This document shows, in pieces, positions 35,694-48,276 of a stretch of 64,000 bases of DNA. The stretch covers positions 1,116,001 through 1,180,000 of the forward strand of contig CANTUQ010000051.1 of assembly GCA_947683425.1 (NCBI GenBank), in the 5' to 3' direction. Numbering within the stretch: position 1 is the stretch's first letter; each line of letters starts with the position of its first letter. The translations under genes and the position numbers were made by a program. The stretch comes from Excoecaria cochinchinensis. Its lineage: Eukaryota > Streptophyta > Magnoliopsida > Malpighiales > Euphorbiaceae. The notes under the pieces are model-generated. The model was not told where the DNA came from. It did no database searches and worked only from the letters and a program-made list of their open reading frames with translations.

Positions 35694-38600
35694 TTAGCCA
35701 TGAAACCTTTTGAGTCTGTCGACATTGACCGGTTCCTTGAATTCATTACCATCGCTATCCGATAAGATTGCAGCTCCTTTGGATAATAGCTTCTTGAGGA
35801 TATATGGTCCTTCCCAAGTTGGTCTAAATTTTCCTCTGATATCCGGTACGCCTGGTCTCATCTGTTTGAACACCAAATCCCCCTCCTTCAGCGGATGCTT
35901 TTTCACCTTTTTCCCAAATGATCTGGCTAGCCTTTTCTGATAGATCTGATTATGATAGTAAGCTTTCATCCTGCTCTCATCTAATAAGTTCAAATGCTGT
36001 AACCTCTCTTGTATCCATTCGGCCTCCGAAATCTGAGGTTCCATGACCACTCTCAGTGATTTAAGCTCTACCTCAATCGGCAGCACTGCCTCTGTCCCAT
36101 AAACCAAAGAATACGGAGTAACGCCTGTAGATGTCCTCACCGTCGTTCTGTAACCCCACAATGCAAAGGGAAGCTTCTCTGCCCAGTCTTTGTAGGTTTG
36201 GACAATCTTGGCTAGGATTTTCTTCACATTCTTATTGGCGGCCTCTATTGCCCCGTTAGCTTGTGGTCGATAGGGGGAGGATTTGTGGTGCTCGATCCCG
36301 TTCTTCTCAAGAATCTTTCTGGTTTCCCCCATGAATTGCACCCCGTTATCAGACACTATGTGATGTGGGAGGCCATATCTGCATATCAGATTTCTTTCAA
36401 TGAACCTGGCAATGTCTCTTGCGTCGATCTTCTTAAAGGACTCCACTTCCACCCATTTTGTAAAATAGTCAATTGCGACTATTATATATCTGTGTCCGTT
36501 AGATGACGTAGGGCGGATTTCTCCAATAATGTCTATTCCCCAAGCAGCGAATGGCCAAGGTGACGTTAGGCTGTGTAACTCTGACACTGGCAAATGCCTT
36601 AATTCTGCGTATTGCTGGCACAGCTGGCACTGCTTCACATATTTTAAGCAATCGTTCTCCATCGTAAGCCAGTAGAAGCCTTGCCTCATGATCTTTTTGG
36701 CTAATGTCAGCCCATTCATATGGGCTCCGCATATTCCGGCGTGTGTTTCTTCCATTACCCTCCTGGCTTCTTTTTCGTCCAAACACCTCAATTGAATACC
36801 ATCAACTTGCCGTTTGTACATTATCCCATTATAAAAATGAACTGGGTAGACAGCTTGCGAATCATCCTTTGATCCTTTTTGGTAGCCTCCTCTGCAAATG
36901 TTGCATTCTCTAGGTAATTCATAATGTCATGATACCATGGCTTTCCATCCGCCACTTCTACTTCCATAACTGATCTTGATTCGAAGCTAGGTCTCTCAGA
37001 ACTATAGATTAAGACTGGCTTCATATGCACCCCTTCAGGGTTATCCCACATTGATACTAGCATGGCGAGCGCATCGGCTAACTGATTTTCATCCCTGGGA
37101 ATGAAATGGAATGTGCATACTTTGAATTGACTGCTCAGGTCTCTCAAGTGCCGCATATATGGCATTAGTCTCTCTTCTTTCACGGCCCATTCACCTCGGA
37201 TTTGATTGACCACCAAAGAAGAATCACCAAACACTTCTACATTCTTCGCTCCCAAAGCTAATAACGCCTCCAATCCGAAAACACATGCTTTGTATTCAGC
37301 TTCGTTATTGGTAGCCTTGAATCTCAACTTTTTCGCCAAGGGAAGCTTTTCGTCATCCGGTGTTATTAGAATGACTCCTACTCCTGCCCCTTTGTTATTT
37401 ACAGCTCCGTCAAAGTGTAACTTCCAACCTTGAATCCCGATAGCTGCCGCATCCTCATCCGAAAAGTTAAACTCGTATGAGTCTCCTTAGATCGGGTGTT
37501 CTGCTAGAAATTTCGCCACTGCACGCCCTTTGATGGTCTTCCGGGTGAGATATTCCACATCAAATTCTTGAAGTAATAGCAACCACCTACCCATTTTTCC
37601 AAGCAAAGATGGGCCCTCTTGCAAATATCTCAGGGGATTCTGCCTCGTGACTGCCTACACTTTGTAAGCATGAAAGTAATGTCGCAATTTCTTAGAAGCC
37701 CAGATTACTGCAAGGCAAATCTTTTCTACCTCTGTGTATTTGACTTCGTAGGCTAAGAATTTCTTGCTGAGGTAATAAATAGCAAATTCCACTCCAAAAT
37801 CATCCTCTTGGGCCATCATAGCACCTACAGAACTGTCTTCTATGGCCAGGTATAGGATCAGCGGCTTGCCTGGCCGTGGTGGTCTCAGTACCGGTGGATT
37901 CAATAAATATTCTCTGATAGCATCAAAAGCCTTTTGACAATTCTCGTTCCATATTACTGGTTGATCTTTTCTGGGTAGTTTAAAGATTGGCTCACAGATC
38001 GAAGTAAGCTTAGCGATAAACCTACTGATGTATTGCAGCCTGCCCAGAAAGCTTCTTACATCCTTCTCCTTCTGCGGTATCGGCATTTCTCTGATGGCCT
38101 TAACCTTTTTCGGGTCAATCTCAATCCCCCTTTTACTAACTATGTGTCCTAAGAGCCTCCCTGAGGTAACGCCAAAGATGCACTTTTTAGGATTCAACCG
38201 CAAGTTGTACTTATCTATCCTTCGAAAGAACTTTTCCAGGGCTTCAAAATGGCCTTCTCTAGTGGCTGACTTGATCATCATATCGTCCACGTATAGCTCT
38301 ACTTCTTTATGAATCAATTCATCCAATATCTTCGTTGCCATCCTCTGATAAGTGGCCCCTGCATTTTTCAGGCCAAAAGGCATTACGCGATAAGCATAAG
38401 TCCCCCACTCTGTGATGAAGGCCGTCTTGATCCGGTCAATTATTTCATTGAGAATTTGATTGTAGCCTGCGTAACCATCTCCGAAGCTATACATCTCACA
38501 AGCAGCGGCACTGTCTATTAGTACGTCTATATGAGGCAATGGAAAATCATCTTTTGGACAGGCCTTATTCAGATCCCGATAATCCACGCATACTCTTACT

Positions 38601-38844
38601 TTGCCATTCTTTTTGGTACAGGGACAACATTGGCCAACCATGTTGCGTATTGCACCTTGACTAGAAACTTGGCTTTGATTTGCTGGCAAATCTCTTCTTT
38701 CACCTTCTCCGCCCATTCTGGCCTAAGCCTTCTGAACTTCTGCTTAACAGGTTTATGGTCTGGATAGGTGGGAACAGCATGCTCTGTGACTTTCCTATCG
38801 ATTCCTGGCATATCTTCATAGGTCCAGGCAAAGACTTTTTCATA
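35694..38844 (-). pseudogene. pol of element D: RT, gRNH, aRNH, integrase
   Basis: The frame starts at 38844 (one base out of phase with gag-pro). RT is 38811-37655 with a frameshift near 38615, and keeps both FGDGYAGY and YVDD. Stops near 37655 and 37487 break the link to the second RNase H (37339-36821: TNNEAEY, FGDS, ENQLADALA). A second frameshift near 36830 precedes the integrase (36821-35694), which is open for 375 codons with its H-H-C-C finger, D-D-E triad and C-terminal tail. RT is better preserved at its active site than in element C, but at least two frameshifts and two stops make it inactive. No chromodomain is seen. Confidence 0.93.
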
Positions 38845-39548
38845 TTTTTTTCAAGATTCTCTCAAATTTTTCTCGTTCTTCAGGAGTTATATTTGATGCT
38901 ATCAAAATTTCTTTTGGATTGTCTAGGGTTCCAAGATTGAATGGAGTAGCATCAGTTGAATCAATATCAAATATGGATGGATAATGATCATGATCATGCA
39001 TAGTGAAATCATCAGAAACATCACACAAGTAAGCAAAACCATTCAATTTATTAATAAGATTGAAATTGTCATTAACATCATTGAAAAGTTCTGGAGCAAA
39101 AAGAAAATCTAAACTATCTTCCTCTTCCTCCTCTGCTAGTGTATCTGCCGCAGTCGACGTTTTTGCATCACATCGGCCCTTTGGAGTCTCCTCATCCATC
39201 TTTCGCACAACTTCCTCTATCTTGGCCTTTCCTTTCAGCTGGGTGGTCATCATCTTTTCAGTAACTACTTCTTTCGGTGTCTCGCGGTCCCAAATTGTCC
39301 TACTGGTCATGATTTCTTCATCCCAAAAACCCTCTGCCGGCTTGATTAATCCAATGCCCCAGTCATAGACATCATTGAAAACCTCGAACCCTGGCATAAT
39401 TCTTCCATCCAGCCATTGCGGTTCATTTTCTCCTGCATAGGCACATGCTGCGGTTGCTGGCACAAAGGTCTTCCAAACATGGGGAACTTCGATTTTCGAC
39501 TTCTCGCCTTTCTTTACAACACCTATATATCCAAGACCCCTCTTGTCC
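38840..39548 (-). pseudogene. gag-pro C-terminal part of element D after LTR4
   Basis: After the LTR4 insertion the G-patch end resumes (DKRGLGY near 39540), followed by about 225 residues with EEEEEDSLDFLFAPELF and an end in KKI-stop at 38840. This stretch is open, so it shows the intact form of the linker that is interrupted in element C. Confidence 0.8.
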
Positions 39549-40116
39549 TGTAACAACCCAAATAGGGCCTGGTCGGAATTTGCGTGGTAAGTCGGTAAGT
39601 GAGAGTATTTTCGTAATTTTTGTATGAGGAAAATAGGAAAATAAGGAATTATGTGTTAAAGGAAATAATAGTGTGTGCTTATAGTGTATGGTTGTAATGT
39701 AAGTGGACTTAAGGCTTTTATTGTGTGGTTTGTGGTGCATGGTGCCTAAAGGAGTTTTAAGAAATAATATGGTGTGAGTGAGTGTTTGGTGCATTAAAGA
39801 TATTTGTGTAAGAAAGGCTTGGGTGTGTTTTGTGTATGGTGCCAAGAGTGGATTAAGTTATAGTGGATTGTTTGGTCCTCTAAGATTGTGACAAGTGGCA
39901 AGGGTTGGTGAGCAATTAATGAAAAGTAGGAGAGAGGAAGGGAGGGGCAGCTTTTGGTGAGGCTTCCCATGGAAGCTAGTCCCTTTTCCCTTGTTTCCCT
40001 AGTTTCCCGTCCCCTCTCTCTCTCCTTCTTCCATTTTTGCTGCTCTCATCTCTTTTCTCTTGTGCTTCGTTGAGCTTTGAGTAGGAATCTTGAGGTTTGA
40101 GCTGGAATTATAGGAG

Positions 40117-40309
40117 GTAAGTGTTTGAGTTCGGATTGGGGTTCCTTTATTTACTTCTTGTTCTTTGGATTCTGGTTTTATTGTGGTTTTGGGTTTGATT
40201 TGAGTGTGTTGTGGCTGGGTTTTGTGCAAGCATCGGAAGAGAGAAGGAAGAGTAAGGGCAAGGATAAAGTGGTTTCATGAGGAGCAAGGTTTGAAGCTTT
40301 GTTTTCCAG
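40117..40309 (+). other. Intron-like segment of LTR4 with micro-ORF 40224-40280
   Basis: Donor GAG/GTAAGT at 40117 and acceptor TTCCAG/GTATGGGA ending at 40309 give 193 bp. The frame from GTG 40224 (VQASEERRKSKGKDKVVS) ends in TGA. Confidence 0.5.
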
Positions 40310-40755
40310 GTATGGGAGCTGTGTTCTTGAGTGTTTATTGGGTATGGGTTTTGAATGCATGCAAGTGTTGGGAGCTATGCTTGTGGATTGTGTTTTTCCC
40401 TAATTTCTTCCTTGGATCAACTCTATTTTGAGATTGTATGCCATTTGTAATCTTGAGTGTTTTATGGATGCATGTTTAAATCAAGTAGTGATTTATAGTG
40501 AAGTGTAAGTGATATAGTGAAGATGTTATGTGTTTTCGGAATTTGAACATGCCACGTTAGTGTATTTGAGTTTGGTTGTGAGTGATTTCATGTTGAATTT
40601 ATATTTGATTATTGTGTAAATGTGGTTATGTGGCTTGAGAATGATGCGGTGATGTGCTGGAGGCGAGAGGTAAGTGCTTGAGCATGTTGTGTGCATGTAT
40701 GAAGAGTTGTGTGTGAAAAGAGTAGGAAAAGTGCAAAAGTGGGCGAATCTGGGTT

Positions 40756-41063
40756 CTGTCGCGATCGCGACAGAAGGCGGACTTGGCCACTTGTTCTTAA
40801 GGAGCCCTCTATCGCGATCGCGACGTTGTCGCGACCGCGATAGAGAGCTCGGTAGCGGAACCCTCCGCGTGGGCGTGCACGCGAGGAGGAAGGAATTGGT
40901 CTCTGTCGCAATCGTGACGCTTGTCGCGAGCGCGACAGAGCTCGGCTCCGTGAATTTCTGCCGCGAGTGCTTCATTGCGAGTAGGCCCCTTGACGCGACC
41001 TCGCGAGGAAGTGCCCCGTGCTCTGTCGCGAGCGCAACACATGTCGCGATCGTGACAGAGGCC
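40756..41063 (+). repeat. CG palindrome cluster of LTR4
   Basis: Inverted units such as GTCGCGATCGCGAC and GTCGCGAGCGCGAC flanked by CTCTGTC, as in LTR2 and the LARD. Confidence 0.88.
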
Positions 41064-41290
41064 CTTCCTGCTTGCCTTGTTTTCTGAATGTGTTTCGTTT
41101 GTTTCACTTTGCACGGTTTCTCACTATTGCATGAAATATGTTTGTGCTTCTGACTCGTGATGCCATTGTGTTAGTGTTTTAGTTATGAATTTATTTAATA
41201 TTAGAATCTAGCATTGAATCTTGCTTTTGATTGGGTAAGGTCGTGTGAATGAATGTGTTGTCGAGCCTGAAGTGTCAAGGTATAGGATAA

Positions 41291-41304
41291 TTAAGCATGC
41301 TTAA
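41291..41304. repeat. Covarying palindrome of LTR4
   Basis: TTAAGCATGCTTAA. Compared with the LARD, both arms changed together (G to A on one side, C to T on the other). Confidence 0.85.
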
Positions 41305-41687
41305 GAAGGGTTAGTGTACAGCTGTTCTGTCCGCCCCGTTTGGGCGAAGCGGTCGACCTCCGAGATGGTCATCTTCCGTGTAGTGATAAAATGTTTTGAG
41401 ACTCCGGTCTCCCGCGCTACCTTCGGGTATTAAAGTGTTTTTGAGGCTTCGGTCTCCCGTGCCGTGTTCCCGTATCCTCCACCATTGATTTCAGGCTATT
41501 GTGTGAACTGTCTGGTATTGATTTAGTGAAGTGTTCTTATCATAGTGTGACTCTGAATAGTGTAATTGTTTAGTGCATTGTATTATTTATCCTGAATATG
41601 TATATCTCTGTATTCTGATTTCTTCGAGAATGAGGTATGTTAGTGCATGTTTATTATATAGTGTTGTGTTGTGCTTGTTTCTCCCCA

Positions 41688-41725
41688 CTAAGCGTTATCG
41701 CTTAGCACGGGCTTTTATCCCGTGC
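41688..41725 (+). promoter_or_regulatory. Double hairpin of LTR4
   Basis: CTAAGCGTTATCGCTTAG then GCACGGG, a seven-base loop and CCCGTGC. Confidence 0.85.
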
Positions 41726-42066
41726 AGGTAGCGTGAAGGATTTTTGGGAGTTGCTCGTGTCGCGCATCTGCAGGCTGGCCACATAGCAGTCGAGTTATTT
41801 GTTTTGTCTCCTCCTGTAATTCTTTTTGTATATGTATTATTTTTGTAAAGGATTTTAAGTTGTAATCTGTTGGGATATTGTATATAGCTTTGTATTTTGT
41901 TTTTATAGTAATGAAGTATATTTTCTAAGATTTTTATTATTGGTTATTGAATGCTTCCGCTTAGCGCATGTATGCTTCCGATGTATGTTTTGTCGCGTCG
42001 TGAGTGAACGTCGGGTAGCACGCCCGCCGGCGCCCTTCCAACGGGGGCGGCGGTGGGGGTGTTACA

Positions 42067-44691
42067 TGTCCTGTTGACCCTTAGTGGTAACGGCTGTTGG
42101 TATCCCTTGGGAATTCTTGCCCAGCCCTGCACCAGGGAGGAATGACATTTTCTTCATCATATTCAACACCTGGGGGCTTTCTTCCTTATGCTCTTCTTTG
42201 CCTATCATGGTCATATGAAACCCATTAAACGGCTGCCTGGCTATCTCCAGCACTGAAACCTGATTCTCTCGTGCGGCTTTTATAGTCACGATCTTGCCCT
42301 CGTGAGGTATCTTTACCATTTGACGCATTGTAGAGGGGACTCCTCCCAATCTATGAAACCACGGTCTTCCTAGCAAAGCTGAGAAATTGGCGGGTATGGG
42401 CAGCACCACAAACTCTACTTCTGACTCTACCGGTCCCGTTTTCACCACTGCTGTGAAGGTTCCCGAAGCCTCCCTACGCGAGTTGTCATATGCCGTGATG
42501 GTAAGATCAGATTTTGCCAACATATCCTCTATTACCCCAAAAGCTGCTATTGCTACCTGTGGGCATACATTTATGGAAGAACCATCATCCACCATCACAC
42601 AGGCGGTATGCTTTTGGTTAATCTGCGCCCTTATGTACAAAGGGCGATTATGGTTGTGACCTTCTGCTTACAGATCCGCACTGGTGAAAACAACATTTTC
42701 TACCGATCCTCCTTTTACTACCTCTAGAAGTTCTGTAGGTGAAATGGTTGTAGCCACAGTTGCTTTGCATAAAGGCTCCACCACCTTCTGCTTATGGGAT
42801 GGCGACTGTCTCAAAAGATCCCATATTGAAACCTAAGCCGGTGTCTTTTTCAGTTGCTTGACAATCGGATCTTCCTCCGGCTCCTTTCACCTTCTGTCCT
42901 CAATCGGCTCTTGTGGCTTCTTTACTTCCGGGGCTACCCTTCCACTCCGGGTTATAGCTCCCACTTCTTTCCTCTTTGGTTCTTCTCCTTCCTCTTTCTA
43001 ACCCCAAAGGTCGAAAAATGTTTCTAAATTATCACTTTCAGTTCCACAATCATCAGTGGACCATCAATCGATCACTGCAGCGGGAAGCCCTTCTTCACTC
43101 CCCTCATAGAGGCTCGTGACAGCAGTATGTATATCGTTGCCATATAATTCCTTTAATACAAAGTTCTCGGGCAAACTGGACCCGATCATATTCACTGGCG
43201 GAGGCATGTTATTGTACCCGGCTTTCTTTTGACCCCCTCTCTTTTCTGGATTTGTGATATGTTTTGAGTCGATCAAATCCTGAATTGCGTGCCTCAAAGT
43301 CCTACAGTTATCAGTTACATGTCCAGTGTGCTGATGATATGCACAATACTCATCGTCTTTGTGTCCTGGCGTGCCTTGAGTTCTCGCAGGTCTGGGCGGT
43401 AGGCGTTGCAGCTTATTCTCTTTCATCAGTCTTCACAGTACACATGATAAGGACCTCCCGAGATTGGAGAAATGTCTCGGAGTGGCGTTTGTAGTTGACA
43501 CCTCAGCAATCTTCCTTGTACCACTAGCAGAACTTGTTGGTCTGCCGGCCCCTTGACTCCCACTACCTCTCTTAGAATGGTTCTCATTTCCTGCTTTCCT
43601 AACAAGGTGCTCTCCTTCAGCTTCAATGGCGATGTCCTTCAGGGACTCCTAATCTTTTAGTCCTTTCATCCTTAATCAATTCCTCAAATACGGGCTCGCA
43701 TTTTTAATGAATAATCGTATTTGATCCTGGGTATCTAGTTTCCTCTTCATTTCCATCACCCGATTCCTCCACCGGGTTAGATACTCATGGAAGGACTCTC
43801 CTTCTCTCTGCTGTAACAGTTCCAGGTCCTTCAGGGTTACTTCCATTCTTGTACTACAATCATATTGCCTCAAAAATTCTTCTATCAATAAATCCCAGTC
43901 TTCCTTAGTTCGGCGATCGAGCCCGTGATACCATCCCACCGCCGGGCCCGTCAAGCTCAAGCAAAAGTACTCAATTTTCTGCTTCCTCGTTAAAGTGGTG
44001 CCCTTCATCACCAATGAGTACTGCTTTATGTGTGCTAGGGGATCAGAAGTACCGTCAAACTTTGGCATGTCCGACATCTTAAAGTTCATTGGGACCAGAT
44101 CTTCTCCTTCTAACTCTTTATCCTCAGGATTCACTCCTTGGCCTTTCGTCAACATCCTTGTCATAGCTTCAAATCTCTCCTCCACCTTCCTCCAGATGGC
44201 CTCTTCAATTTGAGGGGCTTTCCCTTTCTCAGACATATGCTCCTCATATTCCTCGTCTTCCCAATCATCATCCAACCTCGGGACAGGTCTTCCCCTATGT
44301 GCCCCAACAGTAGTAGCTCATAGGTTCACGAGTGGCGGACGCGTTTCATCTTGTGGGTCCTCTCTGACCTCTTCCCTTTCATTATTCCTCACAGGAGGAG
44401 GCTGTGGGTTTTGTGGGGCTGCTTGTTGACCTATTGCGGCTATCATTGTCAACATCCGGTTCTCAAACTCTTCCAACCTTCGGCCCACTTCCTCTGCTAT
44501 CATTGCCGGGGTGGCCTCTGCCCCTCTTGGTGAGTTTGTCATTTCTTCGGGTACAGAAAACTGATCTGAAGTGGCGTAACTGGTCTCAGAAGAACTATCC
44601 GGATACTCTATCCTTTCTGGTAACTCGAAAAATGGATTCCTGTGTAGCCGTTCCCGGGATCCTCTTTTCCACCTAGGCGAATTTATGATGG
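42067..44691 (-). pseudogene. gag-protease of element D
   Basis: gag is the structural protein; the aspartic protease cleaves the polyprotein. The first in-frame Met is at 44542, but conserved codons reach 44691. Blocks: N-terminal coiled segment 44542-44318, capsid-like core 44275-43676 (PKFDGTSDPLAHIKQY, WRNRVMEMKRK), a frame-broken part, zinc-knuckle-like C-x2-H-x4-H-x4-C in 43426-43064, then protease 42640-42062 with VDDGSS, LLGRPWF and the first half of the G-patch (PGAGLGKNSQG) cut by LTR4. At least four stops or shifts lie in gag. The DDG form of the active site is usual for plant Tat elements. Confidence 0.85.
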
Positions 44692-45439
44692 TTGAAAAAC
44701 ACAGGGGTCAGGATGATGCATGATCGTGCTTTGCAACACTCACAAACCACATGCAAGCACATAGGTCCTTCCAACCTTATTACTCCCACACACGAGGTCA
44801 TAGTCTCTTCCCTAGGTGGGATTGGCCCATGGGTCAATCTGGGGACCCGATGAACGCGTACGGTGCACGGTGAAAATTCGGCAGCATAACCTCTCCTAAC
44901 TAATGCACAGGCGGATGGGTTATGATCATTATGTATTTAGGCAATCCGAATAAGGCGTCCTGGGCCTATTGGGGCATGAAAGCCTTTGATTAGGTGACCA
45001 GTCGAACTATCAGGGTTTGTCCAATACATAACGATCCATACAGCAAGCATCGTATTAAGGTTCATACCACTTAGGGGAAGTAACTATTTCCATTTACATG
45101 GGCTTTAGTCAAAAGGTGGTGTTACTTTAGGGCTACCCAAGCATGGTCCCTGCCAACAGGTCTAGCTCATCACAAGCGTAACGACCGATCGGGTCACCAT
45201 TTAATATACCATGATGGTACGAGGCTTGGGCTAGTGATTATCCTTAACACTTCCCTAAATTGAGTGAAAATAGGGTCGTGCTTCGGGAACTCACCGGGGC
45301 TAAAAGAGGGACCAAACTAGCATAGATCTAAGGCTCTAATGCGATGCAAATGCAAATTTTGAAAGATGGTGAAATTTCTAAGCTAAAATCTAATTGTAAA
45401 TTTTAATCAAAGCACTTTCGAATCGAAGTCTCGAGTATG
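44692..45439 (-). other. 5' leader of element D
   Basis: About 750 bp of untranslated leader between PBS and gag, without an ORF. It is homologous to 58790-59558 of element A. A possible 3' splice site at its gag end (CAG in A and C) is CAA here. Confidence 0.7.
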
Positions 45440-45458
45440 TCCCCAATGGAGTCGCCAT
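45440..45458 (-). other. Primer binding site of element D (tRNA-Arg type)
   Basis: The minus strand reads TGGCGACTCCATTGGGGAC next to the 5' LTR (one base between). It fits the 3' end of a plant tRNA-Arg (GGAGTCGCCA), the primer known for Ogre/Tat elements. Confidence 0.75.
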
Positions 45459-47583
45459 TGTGACGCGCGCCGAACCCCGTGGCCTCCCGAAAGCCCACTC
45501 GGGGCGATCAGGAGAGGTTCATAAAACTTGTAAGGTATTTACAAGTGCGTCTATTTTGGGCAACAATGAGGTTTCTTGGAGTCGCCACCCAATAGAATAT
45601 TGGGAAGGGTCATCTAGCCTTATCGAGCCTAAGACGGCGCATACATATCCATCTTGAGCTAGCCAGAGGGAACTTAGAGGCCTTATCCTCTACTCCCCTA
45701 GAGCCTAGGATTGTATATTTAAGCCTTTTGATGGGTATCAAGAGGTGTCCTGGAAGTCCTAGACCTCTCGCCTCTTTGATTCCCAAAAGACCAGAGTGAG
45801 TTCGGGACTTCTCATTTTTTCGTACTTTGATTAATTTTACAATTATGTTTTGAATTTATTATTTCACCAACTTTCCACACACTGCATTTTAATTAATGGC
45901 GCAATCATTCACGTCCAAAGCGGTAAAAGGAAGTAAAAATCAAAATAAGGCATTCAAAAGTATATTACAATAATACCAGGAGCGGAATACAACTCCCATT
46001 TGTAAAAGTGCAATACATGTATAAAACGGGCTATTCATTAATAATGAGGACATTGGTCCTACCATGCATTTATTATAAAGCGATTTTTAGTGAATAATTT
46101 ATTGGATGAAAACATGACATTGGTCCGCCATTTTGGGAAAATCTCCAGGTTTAATTGTCATAAAACTTTTGGTTCTCTTTTCCTTAACAATGTTAAAACC
46201 ATTTTCATAACAACATAAATAAAAGGTAAGGGTAGAAAAATGAACCCGGATCGAGATCCGCAGGAGGGTGCAACCAACATCTCTCACAACTCCAACTTTC
46301 AATGGTCAGAAAAGAACTCACAAGGATAAACATGTTAGCAAAAACGTGAATAAGAGTAAAAATGAGAAAATTCCGACATAAATAAGTTAAGAGATAGGAT
46401 TTTATGAGATAAAAATGAGAATTTTGCCTAGCGATGGCTACCTGGATCGCGCCAGCGGCCGTCCCTAGTGAGGGGAAAAACAAATTAAAGAACCTCTTAA
46501 ATCTTTCGTAAAAAAGGAATATGAAGTGTATATAGAAATCAATGTAAATCAAATTAAATTATACAAATGTTAATCCAGATTGTTTACCCTTGGATTTTAC
46601 CTTTTAGAGTTGATGTCGAATGATTTTGTCCCCGTGTGCCTGGCAAGGATCAAAAGAAGAATCAGATCAAAGAAAGAAAATTTATTTTATTCTTTCCTTG
46701 AAAATTTGATAGCAATCGTGTGTTCGAATTAGTTATATTGATGGAAACGACTGAATTTCGTCAACTCAATTTGACTTAATTCGTAAGAAAAATTTGAAGA
46801 AATCAACTAATTCGAATAAGTTTTATCAAAATAAAACTCTACAGATGAATAGAGATTTATATACTTTTTGTGTAATTTGCTCACAGAAAAAACCTTTTCT
46901 CTAAAAAGCAATTTTTTCCCCAAAAATAATTGATAGCTTTTTTTCTAAATAAAATTTCTCTAAAATTTAACTCTTTTCCAAAATTCCCTCCAATTTTCCT
47001 CCAACCCCTAAAACTGAAATTTGATCCTTTATTTATAGGGTTTTATGAGATAATTAAGATAAACTTCTATCTAAAGTTTGAATTTTAAAAGGACTTTAAA
47101 ATTCAAGCTTTTAGATAAATTCTATCCCCATTTTGAAAAGAAAGAGATTAAATTTTATCCAATCTCGAGTGATCCGGTCAGTTACCATACCAACGGGCTT
47201 CCCTTCACCTACCGACGGCCGTCCCTACTAAGGGCAAATGCGAGAAACTGACTAGGGACGGGGTACGATCTTAGGGACGGGCGTCCATAGATTGCCGCGG
47301 GTCCGTCCCTACTAACCCTAGGGACGGGTATCACCCCAAGTAGGGACGGGCGTCTCTACACATACGGAATGCCCGTCTGTGGAGTAAAACTCCCAATTTT
47401 ACCCAAATTCTGTAAAATTTATTCAACTCTTTCAAAACTCCATGCTATAGAAAAAGAAAAATTTTAATCCTTGCGAGACCGAAAGACGAAAACCTCCGAA
47501 TTTCATCTCCTTACTCAAAAATCGACATTGATCTCTTCATCGGGTAACTCTGATCTGGACTGCCTCAAGACCCGGTGTCTACT
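45459..47583 (-). mobile_element. 5' LTR of element D
   Basis: 2125 bp. Its outer end reads GGTGTCTACT instead of TACA, one terminal mutation. CATGG follows at 47584-47588. It differs from the 3' LTR at many sites (for example AGTGGCC/CGTGGCC near the inner end). Confidence 0.94.
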
Positions 47584-47860
47584 CATGGCAACATGAAACC
47601 CACTAAACGGCTGCCTGGCTATCTCCAACGCTGAAACCTGATTCTCCCGTGCAGCATTTATAGTCACAATCTGGCCTTCGTGAGGTATCTTTCCCATCTG
47701 GTGCAATATTGATGGGACTCCTCCCAATTTATGAAACCATGGTCTGCCTAGCAAAGTTGAGAAATGGGCGGGTATATGCAGCACCACAAACTCCACTTCT
47801 GATTCTACCGGTCTAGTCTTCACTACTGCTGTGAATGTCCCTGAGGCCAGCCTGCGGGAG
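47584..47860 (-). pseudogene. Protease segment of element C
   Basis: On the minus strand it codes the middle of the protease (EVEFVVL, LLGRPWFHKLGGVPS, IPHEG) between LTR5 and element D. It is open here and continues 50510 to 14731. Confidence 0.8.
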
Positions 47861-48276
47861 TGTCACACCCCATAAGTGGCCTAATTGGAGATTAGCAATT
47901 ATAAATGGATAATTAAGGGTAATTGGGTTATTTTCAAGAGGTAGTGGATTAGATTGCAAGAATTAAATGTAATTAGATGGCAGAGTTTTTATTTTGGTGA
48001 GTAAAGTGTAATTAGTAAGGACTTATTAGTAAAGTGGATTAGTGGATCGTGAACCTGTGCATGTGTGCCAAGTGGAAGGAGAGTGTGTGCACGTGGAGAG
48101 GGAAAAGAGAAGACTGAGGAATTTTCAGTTGGCTGGAAACAAAAGACCTGAAGTTTTTCTCTCTTGCTCTCTCTCACGTAAACCACTCCTCTTCTCTTGT
48201 GTTTCTGTTCTTCTTTCTGTTTGCATGAGTGTTCATCTGTCTTGAGTTTGGGTTTTAAGCTTTGAAGCTTCAGAAG

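Larger units (their letters stand above)
39549..42066 (+). mobile_element. LTR4, solo LTR of 2518 bp
   Basis: It begins TGTAACAACCC and ends GGGGTGTTACA; TGTCC flanks it at 39544-39548 and 42067-42071. It splits the G-patch of element D. It shares the end sequence (CCGGCG, CCTTCCAACGGGGGCGGCGG) with LTR2. Confidence 0.96.
14732..47583 (-). mobile_element. Element D: complete, decayed Tat element with three nested insertions
   Basis: Bounded by CATGG at 14727-14731 and 47584-47588. The 5' LTR is 45459-47583 and the 3' LTR is 14732-16838. Removing LTR2, the LARD and LTR4 leaves an element of about 17 kb. All coding regions carry stops or frameshifts, and the LTRs differ at many sites plus an 18-bp indel, so it is old. 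It interrupts the protease region of element C exactly where its own copy reads through (near 42205). Confidence 0.95.
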
